DNA of 64,000 nt from Marisediminitalea aggregata (GCF_900129565.1 NZ_FQWD01000004.1:1-64000); one strand, 5' to 3'; shown: positions 18,047-27,686, counted from the stretch's first letter. Made by a program: numbers and translations. The notes: generated by a model not told the origin, from the letters alone.

Positions 18047-18783
18047 TGGAAAGCGCTCTGTATACCGGGAAGGTATTACACCAACGCTTCAGGCCTACCC
18101 AGCATGCCTTTTCCTACGGCATTGCAATGATGTGGCTGCATTTGGATGAGGTTAATCAACTTGCTCACACCGTAAAAGGGTTCTCGAATTGCCGTCGCGC
18201 AGCGTTTGAGTTTCGCCGCAGTGATTATCTCGGCGATCCTACCGTACCGTTAAAGCAGGCCGTACTCGAGCGAATGAACGCACTGCATACCGAAGGTGAG
18301 CATCTCGCGGGAGACATCTTTTTATTAGGACAGGCGCGGCACTTTGGATTGTACTTCAGTCCGGTTAACTTTTACTTTCTACGCGATAAGCGTTCCGGGA
18401 TGTTCACACACTTACTGGCTGAAGTCAGCAATACGCCCTGGAATGAACGTCATCATTACCTTGTCGATCTGGCAGTGCAGGCAGATACAGAAAAAGCGTT
18501 CCATGTCTCTCCGTTTAATCCCATCGACATGATTTACCGCTGGCATGTACAACAGCCAGCCGACACCTTTTCGGTGGGATTAAGTTGCTATAAAGGCAAC
18601 AAGCATTTCACCGCAATGATGCATTTAGCACAGCAACCATTGAACTCAAAGTCGATTATCAACGTAATCAAAGCTATACCTAATATGACACTTAGAACTG
18701 TCGTCGGAATCTACTGGCAAGCCGCAAAGTTATGGATAAAGCGCACGCCCGTATATTCACATCCGATAAATAGTCAGGAATGA
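18046..18783 (+). CDS. DUF1365 domain-containing protein
   Basis: A 245-aa member of DUF1365, recognisable from the N-terminal YTGKVLHQRFRPTQHAFSYG, the block FGLYFSPVNFYFLRD, the central EVSNTPWNERHHYLVD and the KAFHVSPFNPIDMIYRW segment. It has no known catalytic motif. It nearly always sits between an FAD oxidoreductase and a cyclopropane-synthase-like methylase, exactly as here, so it is presumably a required partner in modifying unsaturated acyl chains. The reaction is unproven. Confidence 0.9.
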   Translation: MESALYTGKVLHQRFRPTQHAFSYGIAMMWLHLDEVNQLAHTVKGFSNCRRAAFEFRRSDYLGDPTVPLKQAVLERMNALHTEGEHLAGDIFLLGQARHFGLYFSPVNFYFLRDKRSGMFTHLLAEVSNTPWNERHHYLVDLAVQADTEKAFHVSPFNPIDMIYRWHVQQPADTFSVGLSCYKGNKHFTAMMHLAQQPLNSKSIINVIKAIPNMTLRTVVGIYWQAAKLWIKRTPVYSHPINSQE

Positions 18784-18786
18784 ACC

Positions 18787-20040
18787 ATGGCCAACAGTGA
18801 ATCAGCAATTTACCCAACACTCACTTTTACCTCTATCGACAAGATTTGTCGCCAAATTTTTATTTCATTAATGCAAACATTGCCCGAGGGGTATCTTGTC
18901 ATTAAAGAAAATGACGCGGTAGTTGCACAATGCGGCAACAGCAGCAGCGACTTACATGCCGAGGTAAATATTCACTCACCGAAAACTTATCGAAAGCTGT
19001 TGTTTGGTGGCAGTGTGGCATCAGGTGAAACCTACACAGATGGTATGTGGAGCAGTCCTGAATTAACGCATGTTATTCGTTTGTTTGCGCGCAATTTGCC
19101 AACGCTTGACCGTTGGGAGTCACGTTTTAGCTGGCTCACGTTCCCTTTCGATAAAATTATGCACCTCAAGCGCCGCAACACCCGCGACCAGGCCAAAAAG
19201 AACATTGCGGCCCACTATGACTTAGGGAATACCCTTTACACGCACTTTTTAGATAAAAGTATGATGTACTCCTCGGCTATCTACCCGGATGCAAACGCAT
19301 CACTGGCCGAAGCGCAGCAATACAAGCTAAAAACCATTTGCGACAAACTGCAGCTGAACGAATCAGACCATTTGGTGGAAATAGGTACAGGCTGGGGTGG
19401 CCTGGCCGTATTCGCTGCAAAACACTACGGATGTAAAGTGACCACAACCACTATTTCAGAAGAGCAATTTGCCTATGCTTCTGAGTGGGTGAAGAAAGAA
19501 GGATTAGAAAACCAGGTTACACTACTCAAAAAAGACTACCGGTTACTTGAAGGCAAATTCTCAAAACTGGTGTCTATTGAAATGATTGAAGCCGTTGGTA
19601 AACCCTACCTCAACCAGTTTTTCACCAAATGTGCCAGTTTACTCAAACCAGACGGTCTGATGTTGCTGCAGTCTATTATTATTGACGATCGCCGCTATGA
19701 CACCTACCAGAAAGGCGTGGATTTTATTCAGAAACACATCTTCCCAGGTGGTTTTTTGCCGTCGCAACTCACCCTCAACGATCACATCAAGCGTGCCAGC
19801 GATTTGTCTATACGGGATCTACACGATATAGGCCTGGACTACGCCACCACGCTCCGCGATTGGTTTGAGGCATTTAATGTTGCTCGCCCGGCTCTGGCGA
19901 AACACGGCTATGACGACCGGTTTGCACGTATGTGGGAGTACTACCTGAAGTATTGCGAGGGAGGCTTCCTGGAGCGCACCATTAGTACGGTGCAACTGGT
20001 ACTAAGTAAACCTCGAAGTGAAGCAAAAATGGCCCGATAA
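18787..20040 (+). CDS. Cyclopropane-fatty-acyl-phospholipid synthase family methyltransferase
   Basis: A 417-aa SAM-dependent acyl methylase. It has an N-terminal lipid-interaction domain (FGGSVASGETYTDGMWSSPEL), a SAM-binding motif VEIGTGWGGLAVFAAKHYG near 198-216 and a conserved YSSAIYPDANASLAEAQQYK block. It would add a methylene or methyl group to phospholipid acyl double bonds. As last gene of the ChrR-linked operon it may be the UfaM-like methylase type and not the housekeeping Cfa; the sequence does not decide. It lies 3 bp after DUF1365. Typical clusters in related genera continue with DUF2878/DUF3833 genes; those are absent here. Confidence 0.9.
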   Translation: MANSESAIYPTLTFTSIDKICRQIFISLMQTLPEGYLVIKENDAVVAQCGNSSSDLHAEVNIHSPKTYRKLLFGGSVASGETYTDGMWSSPELTHVIRLFARNLPTLDRWESRFSWLTFPFDKIMHLKRRNTRDQAKKNIAAHYDLGNTLYTHFLDKSMMYSSAIYPDANASLAEAQQYKLKTICDKLQLNESDHLVEIGTGWGGLAVFAAKHYGCKVTTTTISEEQFAYASEWVKKEGLENQVTLLKKDYRLLEGKFSKLVSIEMIEAVGKPYLNQFFTKCASLLKPDGLMLLQSIIIDDRRYDTYQKGVDFIQKHIFPGGFLPSQLTLNDHIKRASDLSIRDLHDIGLDYATTLRDWFEAFNVARPALAKHGYDDRFARMWEYYLKYCEGGFLERTISTVQLVLSKPRSEAKMAR

Positions 20041-20052
20041 CGGGCCATTTTT
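20025..20052. terminator. Bidirectional terminator overlapping the CFA-like gene stop
   Basis: A 12-bp perfect stem (AAAAATGGCCCG / CGGGCCATTTTT) with the loop ATAA. The stop codon of the CFA-like gene lies in the loop region, so the last codons and the terminator share sequence. It also faces the 3' end of pomB on the other strand. Confidence 0.85.
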
Positions 20053-20091
20053 CTATTGCTAACCGGCATATAGCCGCAAAATCTATAATGT

Positions 20092-21033
20092 TTAACCTGC
20101 AGGCTGGTCCAACACGGAAATCGGTTTAGAGCGAATGGGCTCACCCTGGTTAATATTAATTTCAACACGCCGATTACGAGCACGCTCTTCTGCCGTAGTC
20201 GGCTGCTCGACCAGCGGTAACGTTGAAGCCTTACCCACAACTGACATACGCGATTCATCAAACCCTGCCGCCAGACGCATTTCCTCCGCTACCGCAACAG
20301 CGCGTTGAGCAGACAAGTCCCAATTTGAGCGATACAGTTCATTAGAGATCTGCTGACTGTCACTGTGTCCGGAGACTTCAATCTGGCCCGGCATATCTGC
20401 CAGAATTTCGCCAATCTGGCGAATGATTGGCTTAAATTGAGGCTGCAGGAACGCAGAGCCTGCCGAGAACGATCCGTTCTCACGAATGCGAATAGTAATT
20501 TGCTGTCCGAGGGATTCCATTTCAATGGAACCATCTAAAATCTGCTTCTGCAGCTGCTGCGCTACTTTTTTCATCATCTCGGCAACCTGCTCCTGGTTTG
20601 CCGCTTGCTGTGTTGACGCAGACTGATCAGTTGACGTTTGCTGCGATTGACCACCACGCTGGGTGCCACGTTGTTTTTGACGTCCGCCAGCCGAGTCTTC
20701 ATCTCCGGCCTGAAACTCCAGCATTTGTTGGGTCATGTCGATGGTTTGCTGTTGAATGGTGTCAATGGGCGTGGGGTCCGGGCGGCCAGGTCGGAATTCC
20801 ATGGCAATCACGCTGGTGCCTTTAGGAATGTCCTTCACTTCGATTTTGTTTTGTACACCAAAGGCAAATTTCATCGAACCGGCTATTTGCTTAAATTTAA
20901 GCACGTCCATTTCCGAGAATGCCAACAAGAGTACAAAGAAGCACATCAGTAGTGACATGAGGTCCGCAAAGGTCCCCATCCATGCGGGGAGACCTTCGGG
21001 GGGGCATTTAGGGCATTCTTCTTCCTGTGCCAT
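20092..21033 (-). CDS. pomB: Flagellar motor stator protein PomB (MotB family)
   Basis: A 313-aa inner-membrane stator subunit that, with PomA, forms an ion channel powering flagellar rotation. A short cytoplasmic N-terminus is followed by one transmembrane helix (AWMGTFADLMSLLMCFFVLL) holding the ion-binding Asp at position 24, as in Vibrio PomB. A long Gln/Ser-rich periplasmic linker (about 100-150) precedes the C-terminal OmpA-like peptidoglycan-binding domain (VSGHSDSQQI, LSAQRAVAVAEEM). The PomB-like N-terminus suggests sodium coupling, but ion specificity needs testing. It lies 3 bp downstream of pomA. Confidence 0.93.
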   Translation of the reverse strand: MAQEEECPKCPPEGLPAWMGTFADLMSLLMCFFVLLLAFSEMDVLKFKQIAGSMKFAFGVQNKIEVKDIPKGTSVIAMEFRPGRPDPTPIDTIQQQTIDMTQQMLEFQAGDEDSAGGRQKQRGTQRGGQSQQTSTDQSASTQQAANQEQVAEMMKKVAQQLQKQILDGSIEMESLGQQITIRIRENGSFSAGSAFLQPQFKPIIRQIGEILADMPGQIEVSGHSDSQQISNELYRSNWDLSAQRAVAVAEEMRLAAGFDESRMSVVGKASTLPLVEQPTTAEERARNRRVEININQGEPIRSKPISVLDQPAG

Positions 21034-21036
21034 CGG

Positions 21037-21801
21037 TTACTCTTCCTCTGCCCCGGCACCACGCTTACTGGCCGCCAGATAGTTTTTCAGAATACCTTCA
21101 ATAACACGGGGGTTCTGCCCATCCGCAATACCCACAATCCCATCGAGGATCAAAGACTGGTTGAGCTTTTCTTCGTTCAGTCGGTTAGACAGCTTTGCCG
21201 CGATTGGCAAACATATTACGTTAGCCAGGAATGCACCGTACAATGTGGTCAACAAGGCTACCGCCATGGCAGGACCGATGGCTTTCGGGTCATCCATGTT
21301 CGACAACATGGCAACCAGACCGATAAGCGTACCGATCATACCCATCGCCGGGGCCACATCGCCTAGACCTTTAAAAATAGATACACCGAACTCGTGGCGT
21401 TCGGTCGTCATGGAAATGTCTTTAGCCAGCGTTTCACGCACGACGTCGATATCATGGCCATCAACCAGCATATCAACCCCTTTTTGCATGAAAGGGTTTA
21501 CTATTTCTGCTTCTTCCAGCGCCAAGAATCCACCTTTACGCGCCGCATCGGCCATTTCAACCACCTTTTCAATCAGTTCTTCAGGCGTGTCGATTTTGAA
21601 CATAAAGGCCTTGCCGGCCACTTTACCCGCACCAAAAAATTGCCCCAGCGTAAACTGTGACATAACAACAAATAAACTACCGCAAAATACAATAAGTACT
21701 GACGGAACATCCACAAACATGCTGAGGTCGCCCCCGAGGATCATGGCCATTACAATAAAGCCAATACCACCTAACATGCCGATTAAGGTTGCTAAATCCA
21801 C
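21037..21801 (-). CDS. pomA: Flagellar motor stator protein PomA (MotA family)
   Basis: A 254-aa four-helix membrane protein, same size as Vibrio PomA (253). Helices 1-2 are MLGGIGFIVMAMILGG and VPSVLIVFCGSLFVVMSQFTL. The large cytoplasmic loop with charged residues that touch FliG (GGFLALEEAEI...) is followed by helices 3-4 (GDVAPAMGMIGTLIGLVAML, AVALLTTLYGAFLANVICLP). It forms a two-gene operon with pomB. No flagellar genes lie nearby, as is usual for pomAB. Confidence 0.95.
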   Translation of the reverse strand: MDLATLIGMLGGIGFIVMAMILGGDLSMFVDVPSVLIVFCGSLFVVMSQFTLGQFFGAGKVAGKAFMFKIDTPEELIEKVVEMADAARKGGFLALEEAEIVNPFMQKGVDMLVDGHDIDVVRETLAKDISMTTERHEFGVSIFKGLGDVAPAMGMIGTLIGLVAMLSNMDDPKAIGPAMAVALLTTLYGAFLANVICLPIAAKLSNRLNEEKLNQSLILDGIVGIADGQNPRVIEGILKNYLAASKRGAGAEEE

Positions 21802-22131
21802 TTGTATCCCTCAATTCATTTATTGTGTTTGATGCGTTTTGTTATGAGTAACTATAGCCGCAAATTGTTGCGGCAGCATGTTGATATTGAACAATTATGC
21901 AAGTACCAACATTAACGCTATCTGATTGGTTTTCAGTCATTCTATCGGCAGATAAAAAATTTTCTACACCGGAAATTCATTGTTTTGGCTTATTCGCTGT
22001 TTATCTGCTCAGCCTATACAGGCTTTGTATCGCATCACGGGAAAATATCCCGGGCGTGACTGCAAACTATTTGACCCATCTGCGCCCCTCGGTTAATGTG
22101 CCCTTTTTATTTTGGTCATAGAGAGAAAACC
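21802..22131. other. Divergent intergenic region pomA / xseB
   Basis: About 330 bp separating divergent operons. An inverted repeat (21857-21874) lies in the pomA leader. Upstream of xseB, TTGACC followed 17 bp later by TAATGT (22070-22099 region) is a weak sigma-70 candidate. I see no FliA-type promoter for pomAB that I would trust. The open frame that crosses the gap has no homology that I recognise and no RBS. Confidence 0.4.
21857..21874. repeat. Perfect inverted repeat in the pomA leader
   Basis: GCCGCAA-ATTG-TTGCGGC, a 7-bp perfect arm pair with a 4-nt centre, 56 bp before the pomA start codon. It may be a repressor operator or an mRNA hairpin; nothing further can be said from sequence. 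Confidence 0.45.
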
Positions 22132-22380
22132 GTGAGCGATAAAGCCTCCGATACGTCCCCGACATTTGAGCAAACCCTGTCTGAGCTTGAACAAATCGTC
22201 AATGAAATGGAACGTGGTGACTTGCCTCTGCACGATGCGCTGAAGAAATTTGAACGCGGCGTAGAGTTATCGCGTCTTAGCCAACAGGCACTGACCGATG
22301 CCGAACAAAAGGTAAAAATCCTTACCGAGCAAGGTAATAGCTCAACGCTGCAGGATTTTACACCTGACGACGAGCTGTAA
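22132..22380 (+). CDS. xseB: Exodeoxyribonuclease VII small subunit
   Basis: An 82-aa helical subunit that binds XseA to form exonuclease VII, a single-strand-specific DNase in the cytoplasm. Signature FEQTLSELEQIVNEMERGDL and the second helix LHDALKKFERGVELSRLSQQAL. I chose the GTG at 22132 (VSDKASDTSP) because it follows a purine-rich GAGAGAA and gives the family length (80 aa in E. coli); the upstream in-frame ATG at 22096 would add 12 unrelated residues. One base separates it from ispA, as in the standard xseB-ispA-dxs operon. Confidence 0.93.
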   Translation: MSDKASDTSPTFEQTLSELEQIVNEMERGDLPLHDALKKFERGVELSRLSQQALTDAEQKVKILTEQGNSSTLQDFTPDDEL

Positions 22381-22381
22381 T

Positions 22382-23272
22382 ATGACCCTGAAAGCAATTC
22401 AACAAACGGTTCGTCAGCAAGTTGACGAGGCGTTGTCAGGTGTCATCAGCACATTACCTGATCACGCACCTGAGTTAAAAGCCGCAATGCATTATGCATT
22501 GACTGCAGGCGGTAAGCGGATGCGGCCTCTGCTAGTCCATTTGACTGGCAACATGCTGGATCTGCCTCGCACAGACCAACTCACCATAAGCATGGCAATT
22601 GAATGCATTCACGCCTATTCATTAGTGCATGATGACCTGCCGGCGATGGACGACGATGACCTGCGACGCGGGCAGCCAACCTGCCACATTAAATTCAGTG
22701 AAGCGACCGCTATCTTAGCTGGCGACGCTCTGCAAACCCTCGCGTTTAGCATTTTGGCAGAACAACCTTTAAGTGCCTTTGGAGATAAGCAGCGCGCCAA
22801 ACTCATTGGTAGCCTGGCTCGTGCTTCCGGGTATCTCGGTATGTGTGGCGGACAGGCCATAGACCTGGCATCAACGGGTAATCTCATCGACGTTGATCAA
22901 TTAAAGCAATTACACCGTTTAAAGACCGGCGCGTTACTCACGGCTTGCGTTGATATGACATGCAGAGCCAGTGAATCTATTGCGCCGGAAAGCCACACTT
23001 TATTGTGTCGCTACGCCGAATTAATCGGCCTGGCATTTCAGGTCCAGGATGACATTCTCGACCTGACGGCGAGCACTGAAACATTGGGCAAACCCAGCGG
23101 CTCAGATGTGGCGTTAGGCAAAAATACTTTCCCATCGCTACTCGGCTTAGACACCGCCCGGGAAGAATTGGCAAAATTGCATCAACAGGCGCTTCAAGCC
23201 TTGGACGGTTTGCCCTACAATACGGACTACTTAGTGGCGTTTACCGATTTAATGGTTAATCGCGACCATTAA
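22382..23272 (+). CDS. ispA: Farnesyl diphosphate synthase (polyprenyl synthetase)
   Basis: Condenses IPP with DMAPP/GPP to farnesyl diphosphate, feeding undecaprenyl phosphate and quinone synthesis. At 296 aa it has the first Asp-rich motif ([14 protein letters not shown], about residue 84) and the second (DDILD, about 224). The tight operon with dxs, which makes the isoprenoid precursor, links supply and use. Length agrees with E. coli IspA (299). Confidence 0.96.
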   Translation: MTLKAIQQTVRQQVDEALSGVISTLPDHAPELKAAMHYALTAGGKRMRPLLVHLTGNMLDLPRTDQLTISMAIECIHAYSLVHDDLPAMDDDDLRRGQPTCHIKFSEATAILAGDALQTLAFSILAEQPLSAFGDKQRAKLIGSLARASGYLGMCGGQAIDLASTGNLIDVDQLKQLHRLKTGALLTACVDMTCRASESIAPESHTLLCRYAELIGLAFQVQDDILDLTASTETLGKPSGSDVALGKNTFPSLLGLDTAREELAKLHQQALQALDGLPYNTDYLVAFTDLMVNRDH

Positions 23273-23306
23273 TCCGCCAGACAGACACAGTACAAATATA
23301 ATCAGA

Positions 23307-25172
23307 ATGACTTTAGATTTAGCGCACTATCCTACTTTGGCCCAAGCCCGCTCTCCGGAAGCGCTTCGCAAATTGCCTCAAGACAAACTGCGAGCCCTTT
23401 CAGATGAGCTTCGTCAGTACTTACTTACCTGTGTAAGTCAGTCCAGCGGACATTTTGCATCCGGCCTCGGCACGGTTGAGTTAACCGTTGCCTTGCACTA
23501 CGTATACAACACGCCGTTTGACCGCCTTATTTGGGATGTTGGCCATCAGGCTTACCCGCACAAAATTCTGACTGGTCGTGCAGAGCAAATGTCGACCATT
23601 CGAAAAAAAGAAGGGTTACACCCCTTCCCCTGGCCGCCTGAAAGCGACTTCGACACCTTCGCGGTGGGTCACTCTTCAACGTCAATCAGCGCTGCGCTGG
23701 GTATGGCCATTGCGGCTGAAAAAGAACAACAGGGCCGTAAGGTTGTCGCCGTCATTGGCGATGGCGCAATGACGGCCGGCATGGCCTTCGAAGCCATGAA
23801 CCACGCTGGCGATATCAGCAAAGACATGGTGGTGGTATTAAACGACAATGAAATGTCGATTTCCGAAAATGTCGGCGCATTGAACAGTCACCTGGCCCGC
23901 CTGTTAACCGGCAACCTGTTTAACAGTATTCGTGACGGCGGCAAAAAGCTGCTGAGTAACGTGCCGCCCATTAAAGAATTCGCCAGCCGGGCAGAAGAAC
24001 ATATTAAAGGCATGGTGGTACCGGGCACGATTTTCGAAGAACTGGGTTTCAATTACATTGGCCCTATCGACGGCCATGACATCAATGGTGTGGTCGACAC
24101 ACTTCGCAATATGCGTAAGTTCAAAGGCCCACAATTACTGCACGTGGTGACTAAAAAAGGTAAAGGCTATCCGGAAGCCGAAAAAGACCCGATCAAGTTC
24201 CACGCGGTACCTAAATTTAATCCGGCAGATCAAACTCTGCCCAAATCTGCCGCCTCCAAACCAACCTACTCGGCTATTTTTGGCACCTGGTTGTGTGATA
24301 TGGCAAAAGCCGATCCCAAGCTGATGGCAATCACGCCTGCGATGCGTGAGGGCTCAGGCATGGTGGCTTTCTCCCAGCAATTCCCGGAACAGTACTTCGA
24401 TGTAGCGATTGCTGAGCAGCACGCTGTAACGTTGGGTGCAGGTATGGCTAAAGAAGGCCTGAACGCCGTTGTTGCGATTTATTCTACCTTCCTGCAGCGT
24501 GCCTACGATCAGTTGATTCACGATGTGGCGTTGCAAAATCTGCCGGTATTGTTTGCCATTGATCGTGCTGGTATTGTCGGCGCCGACGGCCCAACACACC
24601 AGGGGGCGTTTGATATCGCGTTCCTGCGTTGTATCCCTAACATGATTGTGATGACGCCTGGCGACGAGAACGAATGCCGCCAAATGTTGTATACCGGACA
24701 CCTTGCCAACCAGCCAGCAGCTGTACGCTACCCACGTGGCGCAGGCAAAGGCATCACGCCAGACACCGAAATGACCGCCTTGCCAATTGGTAAAAGCCGT
24801 ACTTTGCGAGAAGGCAAGCGCGTTGCCTTACTCAATTTCGGTACGCTGTTACCGTATGTAGAAAAAGCGGCTGAGACGCTGGATGCCACGTTGGTTGATA
24901 TGCGCTTTGTGAAGCCGTTAGACACCGATATTCTGGATAGTCTTCAGCAAGACCATGATGTGCTGGTGAGTGTTGAAGATGGCTGTATCATGGGTGGCGC
25001 AGGTAGCGCAGTTGCTGAATATCTCATGCAAAAGCAATACGGCACAAAGCTACTTCAGATTGGCTTACCGGACAGCTTCATCCTGCAGGGCACACAGGAA
25101 GAAATGTATGCCGAGCTTAAATTGGATGACACTGGCATTGTCGAGCAAGTTAAGGCGTTTACTGAACATTAA
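23307..25172 (+). CDS. dxs: 1-deoxy-D-xylulose-5-phosphate synthase
   Basis: A thiamine-diphosphate enzyme joining pyruvate and glyceraldehyde-3-phosphate, the first step of the MEP isoprenoid pathway and a branch to thiamine and pyridoxal. At 621 aa (E. coli 620) it has a catalytic His region ([20 protein letters not shown]), the TPP motif [18 protein letters not shown], a transketolase pyrimidine domain ([30 protein letters not shown]) and a C-terminal domain. It is last in the operon and followed by a terminator. Confidence 0.98.
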   Translation: MTLDLAHYPTLAQARSPEALRKLPQDKLRALSDELRQYLLTCVSQSSGHFASGLGTVELTVALHYVYNTPFDRLIWDVGHQAYPHKILTGRAEQMSTIRKKEGLHPFPWPPESDFDTFAVGHSSTSISAALGMAIAAEKEQQGRKVVAVIGDGAMTAGMAFEAMNHAGDISKDMVVVLNDNEMSISENVGALNSHLARLLTGNLFNSIRDGGKKLLSNVPPIKEFASRAEEHIKGMVVPGTIFEELGFNYIGPIDGHDINGVVDTLRNMRKFKGPQLLHVVTKKGKGYPEAEKDPIKFHAVPKFNPADQTLPKSAASKPTYSAIFGTWLCDMAKADPKLMAITPAMREGSGMVAFSQQFPEQYFDVAIAEQHAVTLGAGMAKEGLNAVVAIYSTFLQRAYDQLIHDVALQNLPVLFAIDRAGIVGADGPTHQGAFDIAFLRCIPNMIVMTPGDENECRQMLYTGHLANQPAAVRYPRGAGKGITPDTEMTALPIGKSRTLREGKRVALLNFGTLLPYVEKAAETLDATLVDMRFVKPLDTDILDSLQQDHDVLVSVEDGCIMGGAGSAVAEYLMQKQYGTKLLQIGLPDSFILQGTQEEMYAELKLDDTGIVEQVKAFTEH

Positions 25173-25195
25173 TTAGCTCCCACCCCATCAACCAT

Positions 25196-25225
25196 AAAGG
25201 CATGCTACAGTTCATGCCTTTTTTA
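25196..25225 (+). terminator. Terminator of xseB-ispA-dxs
   Basis: A stem AAAGGCATG / CATGCCTTT (25196-25204 with 25213-25221), an 8-nt loop and a T-tract TTTTTTATTT, 24 bp after the dxs stop. Confidence 0.85.
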
Positions 25226-25337
25226 TTTCCCTTATCATTTACATGGTGCCAAAACAAAAAGCATCGCAGCATTTCATTTATTCACTGACCTGTGTCTATA
25301 CTGATGACTTTACGTAGTAGATGTGGGTCATTTAGCA

Positions 25338-26225
25338 ATGAAATCTATCTCCACCTTGTTGTTACTCTTGCTCGTTTCCTGTGCCTGTTTGGCCGAGAAA
25401 CCAAACCTGTGGCAAGTGATGAGTTACGATATTGAACACAACGATGCCCCTCTTGATTTTACGCACTACCAATCGCCTATGTACATAGAGCTTTATCCAG
25501 AACTCTATGTCAACGTTGAACGTTATGTAAGAGATGACTTCTCCTGGCGGACGAGACTGGAAATGACAAGCCCCAAGTCCTTTAACGTGAATATACAGAA
25601 CTCATTTTTGGATGATATTGAAGTCACTAATGATGAGCTCATTGAGCACGTAGGCGAGCATGCTCTGAGTTATTTCAAGGAGGTTTATTGGAAAGCAAAT
25701 AAGGAAAGTGAGACGCTTAAATATGTTGTACCTGAAGCACACAAAGCCAGTTTTAAAGCCTTGTTTCACGATGAAATAGGCGCTGATATTATTGTCGTCA
25801 ATCAGCCTTATGTCGTTGGCGTATCGGACCCGGTTAACTATATTCGCGCCACATCAGATCCGCGTAAAAAAGGGCAAAAAAAGCGTTGGTGGGTATCTAA
25901 GGTTGACTTCGGTACGCTTGTCAAAGCAGGGACTTTCCTTGCCTACGACACACAAACCGGCGACATCGTGCGTCGTTGCCAGTACAAGGTAGAAGTACCA
26001 ATTGAAAATAACGGCGTGTTTGCTGAATTTACGCACGCAGCTAACTGGAACTACAACGAAGTTGCGGCATTTGGCGAGAAAGCCGCCAAACATCTGAAGA
26101 AAAAGAAGGGGCCCAAACAAAAGCAGTTTACTCAGGCGCATGAGGACTATTTGCGTCAGCTGTATGCGCAGGCTTTCGCTGCTTCGTTAGAACAATGCCC
26201 GCTTTTCAAGCACTATCAACGATGA
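25338..26225 (+). CDS. Hypothetical exported protein (possible lipoprotein)
   Basis: A 295-aa protein I do not recognise. The ATG at 25338 (MKSISTLLLLLLVSC) gives a clean N-terminal export signal; a start 5 codons earlier is possible but adds no signal. LVSC fits a lipobox (Cys about 15), while ACLA-EK could instead be a signal peptidase I site, so lipidation is uncertain. The mature region is mixed alpha/beta with many Tyr/Trp and a Lys-rich stretch (KKKKGPKQKQ) near residue 260. There is no known catalytic motif. It is transcribed alone, after the dxs terminator and converging on pgpA. Confidence 0.7.
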   Translation: MKSISTLLLLLLVSCACLAEKPNLWQVMSYDIEHNDAPLDFTHYQSPMYIELYPELYVNVERYVRDDFSWRTRLEMTSPKSFNVNIQNSFLDDIEVTNDELIEHVGEHALSYFKEVYWKANKESETLKYVVPEAHKASFKALFHDEIGADIIVVNQPYVVGVSDPVNYIRATSDPRKKGQKKRWWVSKVDFGTLVKAGTFLAYDTQTGDIVRRCQYKVEVPIENNGVFAEFTHAANWNYNEVAAFGEKAAKHLKKKKGPKQKQFTQAHEDYLRQLYAQAFAASLEQCPLFKHYQR

Positions 26226-26236
26226 TGCTTGTGAGA

Positions 26237-26719
26237 TTAGCCTACCATCAACATAATCGCGTGGAGGCTCGCGCAGGCCATTAAACCGGCAATGATATCG
26301 TCGAGCATGATACCAAGCCCACCACTGACGTATTTGTCCACCGGGCCAATTGGCCAGGGCTTAACGATATCGAAGAAACGAAACAGCAAAAAGCCTGCTA
26401 CTACCGTCCACAATGACAATGGCACCCACAAGAATGTCAGTAAGATACCAGCTACCTCATCCCATACAATAGAGCCGTGATCGTGAACCTGCATATCATC
26501 TGCTGTTTTACCACACAGATAAATACCTATTGCGCTGGCCAAAACAGCGGCTATCAGTAATGTAATTGGCGGCAGGTATAAGAAGGGAATTAGCAGCGGT
26601 AACGCCGCCAATGAACCGAAGGTACCGGGCATAAATGGGATCAGGCCACTGCCAAATCCCAACGCCAGAAAGTGGACAGGATTTTTTAGCGAAACACGTT
26701 GTCGAAGCTGCTTATCCAT
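26237..26719 (-). CDS. pgpA: Phosphatidylglycerophosphatase A
   Basis: A 160-aa inner-membrane phosphatase that dephosphorylates phosphatidylglycerophosphate to phosphatidylglycerol. Signature GFGSGLIPFMPGTFGSLAAL, then the conserved DEVAGILLTFLW and DKYVSGGLGIMLDDIIAGL carrying the catalytic acidic residues. I chose the ATG at 26719 (MDKQLRQRVSLKNP) because it overlaps the thiL stop by 8 bp and starts where family members start; the longer open frame upstream is inside thiL. Confidence 0.93.
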   Translation of the reverse strand: MDKQLRQRVSLKNPVHFLALGFGSGLIPFMPGTFGSLAALPLLIPFLYLPPITLLIAAVLASAIGIYLCGKTADDMQVHDHGSIVWDEVAGILLTFLWVPLSLWTVVAGFLLFRFFDIVKPWPIGPVDKYVSGGLGIMLDDIIAGLMACASLHAIMLMVG

Positions 26720-27686
26720 GGTCGAACTGGTGTTCGTAGCCGCTGGATTCTGGCAAAGAATAACGCTCGTCGTACAGGCGCAAATCCAATTGTCCTGCGT
26801 GGCCGGTAATCTGGCCAATGCAGGTCGCTTTCACGTTAGCATTCGACAGTGACGTCTCCAGATTGCCGCGCTGCTCTTCATTTACCGTGAACACCAACTC
26901 GTAATCATCGCCAGCGGTTAACGCGTAGCGATAAGCCGCTTGCGCCCCAACAGATTCAAACAACGGTGCAGAAATAGGCAAACGATCAACATGTACCGTC
27001 GCACCACAGTTCGATGCGTTCAGAATGTGCTTAAGATCAGATACCAACCCGTCAGACACATCAATACACGCATTTGCCGTTCGGCGCAGTGCAGTGCCAG
27101 CCATTACGCGAGGCGTTGGGTAATAATGGCGATTCACCAGGTAATCCCTATGACGCTGCGGCACCGTAATGGTATTTTGCAGGATATCTAGCCCTGCTCC
27201 GGCATCTCCCAATGAGCCAGTGGCATATATCCAGTCACCTGGTTTTGCCCTGCTTCGGCGCAACTCGTTGTCTGGTGGAATGAAGCCTTGCGCCGTAATT
27301 GTCATGGCCATAGGGCCAGCCACCGTATCACCACCAATTAACTGCACCGAATAATACTCGGTCAACTCGTAAAGTCCGCTGGCGAACTCTTCAATCCAGG
27401 CTTCATCGCAATGGGGTAATGACAACGATAAGCTGATCCACGCGGGCTCGGCCCCCATAGATGCAAGATCGCTAAGGTTTACCGCTACAGCTTTGTAAGC
27501 AACAGATCGCGCTGGCGCGTCGGGGAGAAAATGCACGCCGGCGATCAGCGTGTCAGTGGTGACGGCTAAATGCTGGTTTTCAGGTACCTTGGCAACGGCA
27601 CAGTCGTCGCCAATCCCTACCAGTACGTCTTTGCGCGTGTGTCCACCTTGCGCAAAGTACCGTTTAATCAGATCAAATTCTTTCAC
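26712..27686 (-). CDS. thiL: Thiamine-monophosphate kinase
   Basis: ATP-dependent phosphorylation of thiamine monophosphate to thiamine pyrophosphate. At 324 aa it is a PurM/AIR-synthase-fold protein with the N-terminal metal/ATP site (GIGDDCAVAKVPENQ, TTDTLIAGVHF), the glycine-rich KAVAVNLSDLASMGAEPAW block, and C-terminal DVSDGLVSDLKHI and TAGDDYELVF. Position nusB-thiL-pgpA is conserved. Confidence 0.96.
   Translation of the reverse strand: MKEFDLIKRYFAQGGHTRKDVLVGIGDDCAVAKVPENQHLAVTTDTLIAGVHFLPDAPARSVAYKAVAVNLSDLASMGAEPAWISLSLSLPHCDEAWIEEFASGLYELTEYYSVQLIGGDTVAGPMAMTITAQGFIPPDNELRRSRAKPGDWIYATGSLGDAGAGLDILQNTITVPQRHRDYLVNRHYYPTPRVMAGTALRRTANACIDVSDGLVSDLKHILNASNCGATVHVDRLPISAPLFESVGAQAAYRYALTAGDDYELVFTVNEEQRGNLETSLSNANVKATCIGQITGHAGQLDLRLYDERYSLPESSGYEHQFDHG

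Noticed and set aside
21897..22121. 74-aa frame in the pomA-xseB gap
   Set aside because: No RBS, no recognisable sequence, crosses a probable xseB promoter region.
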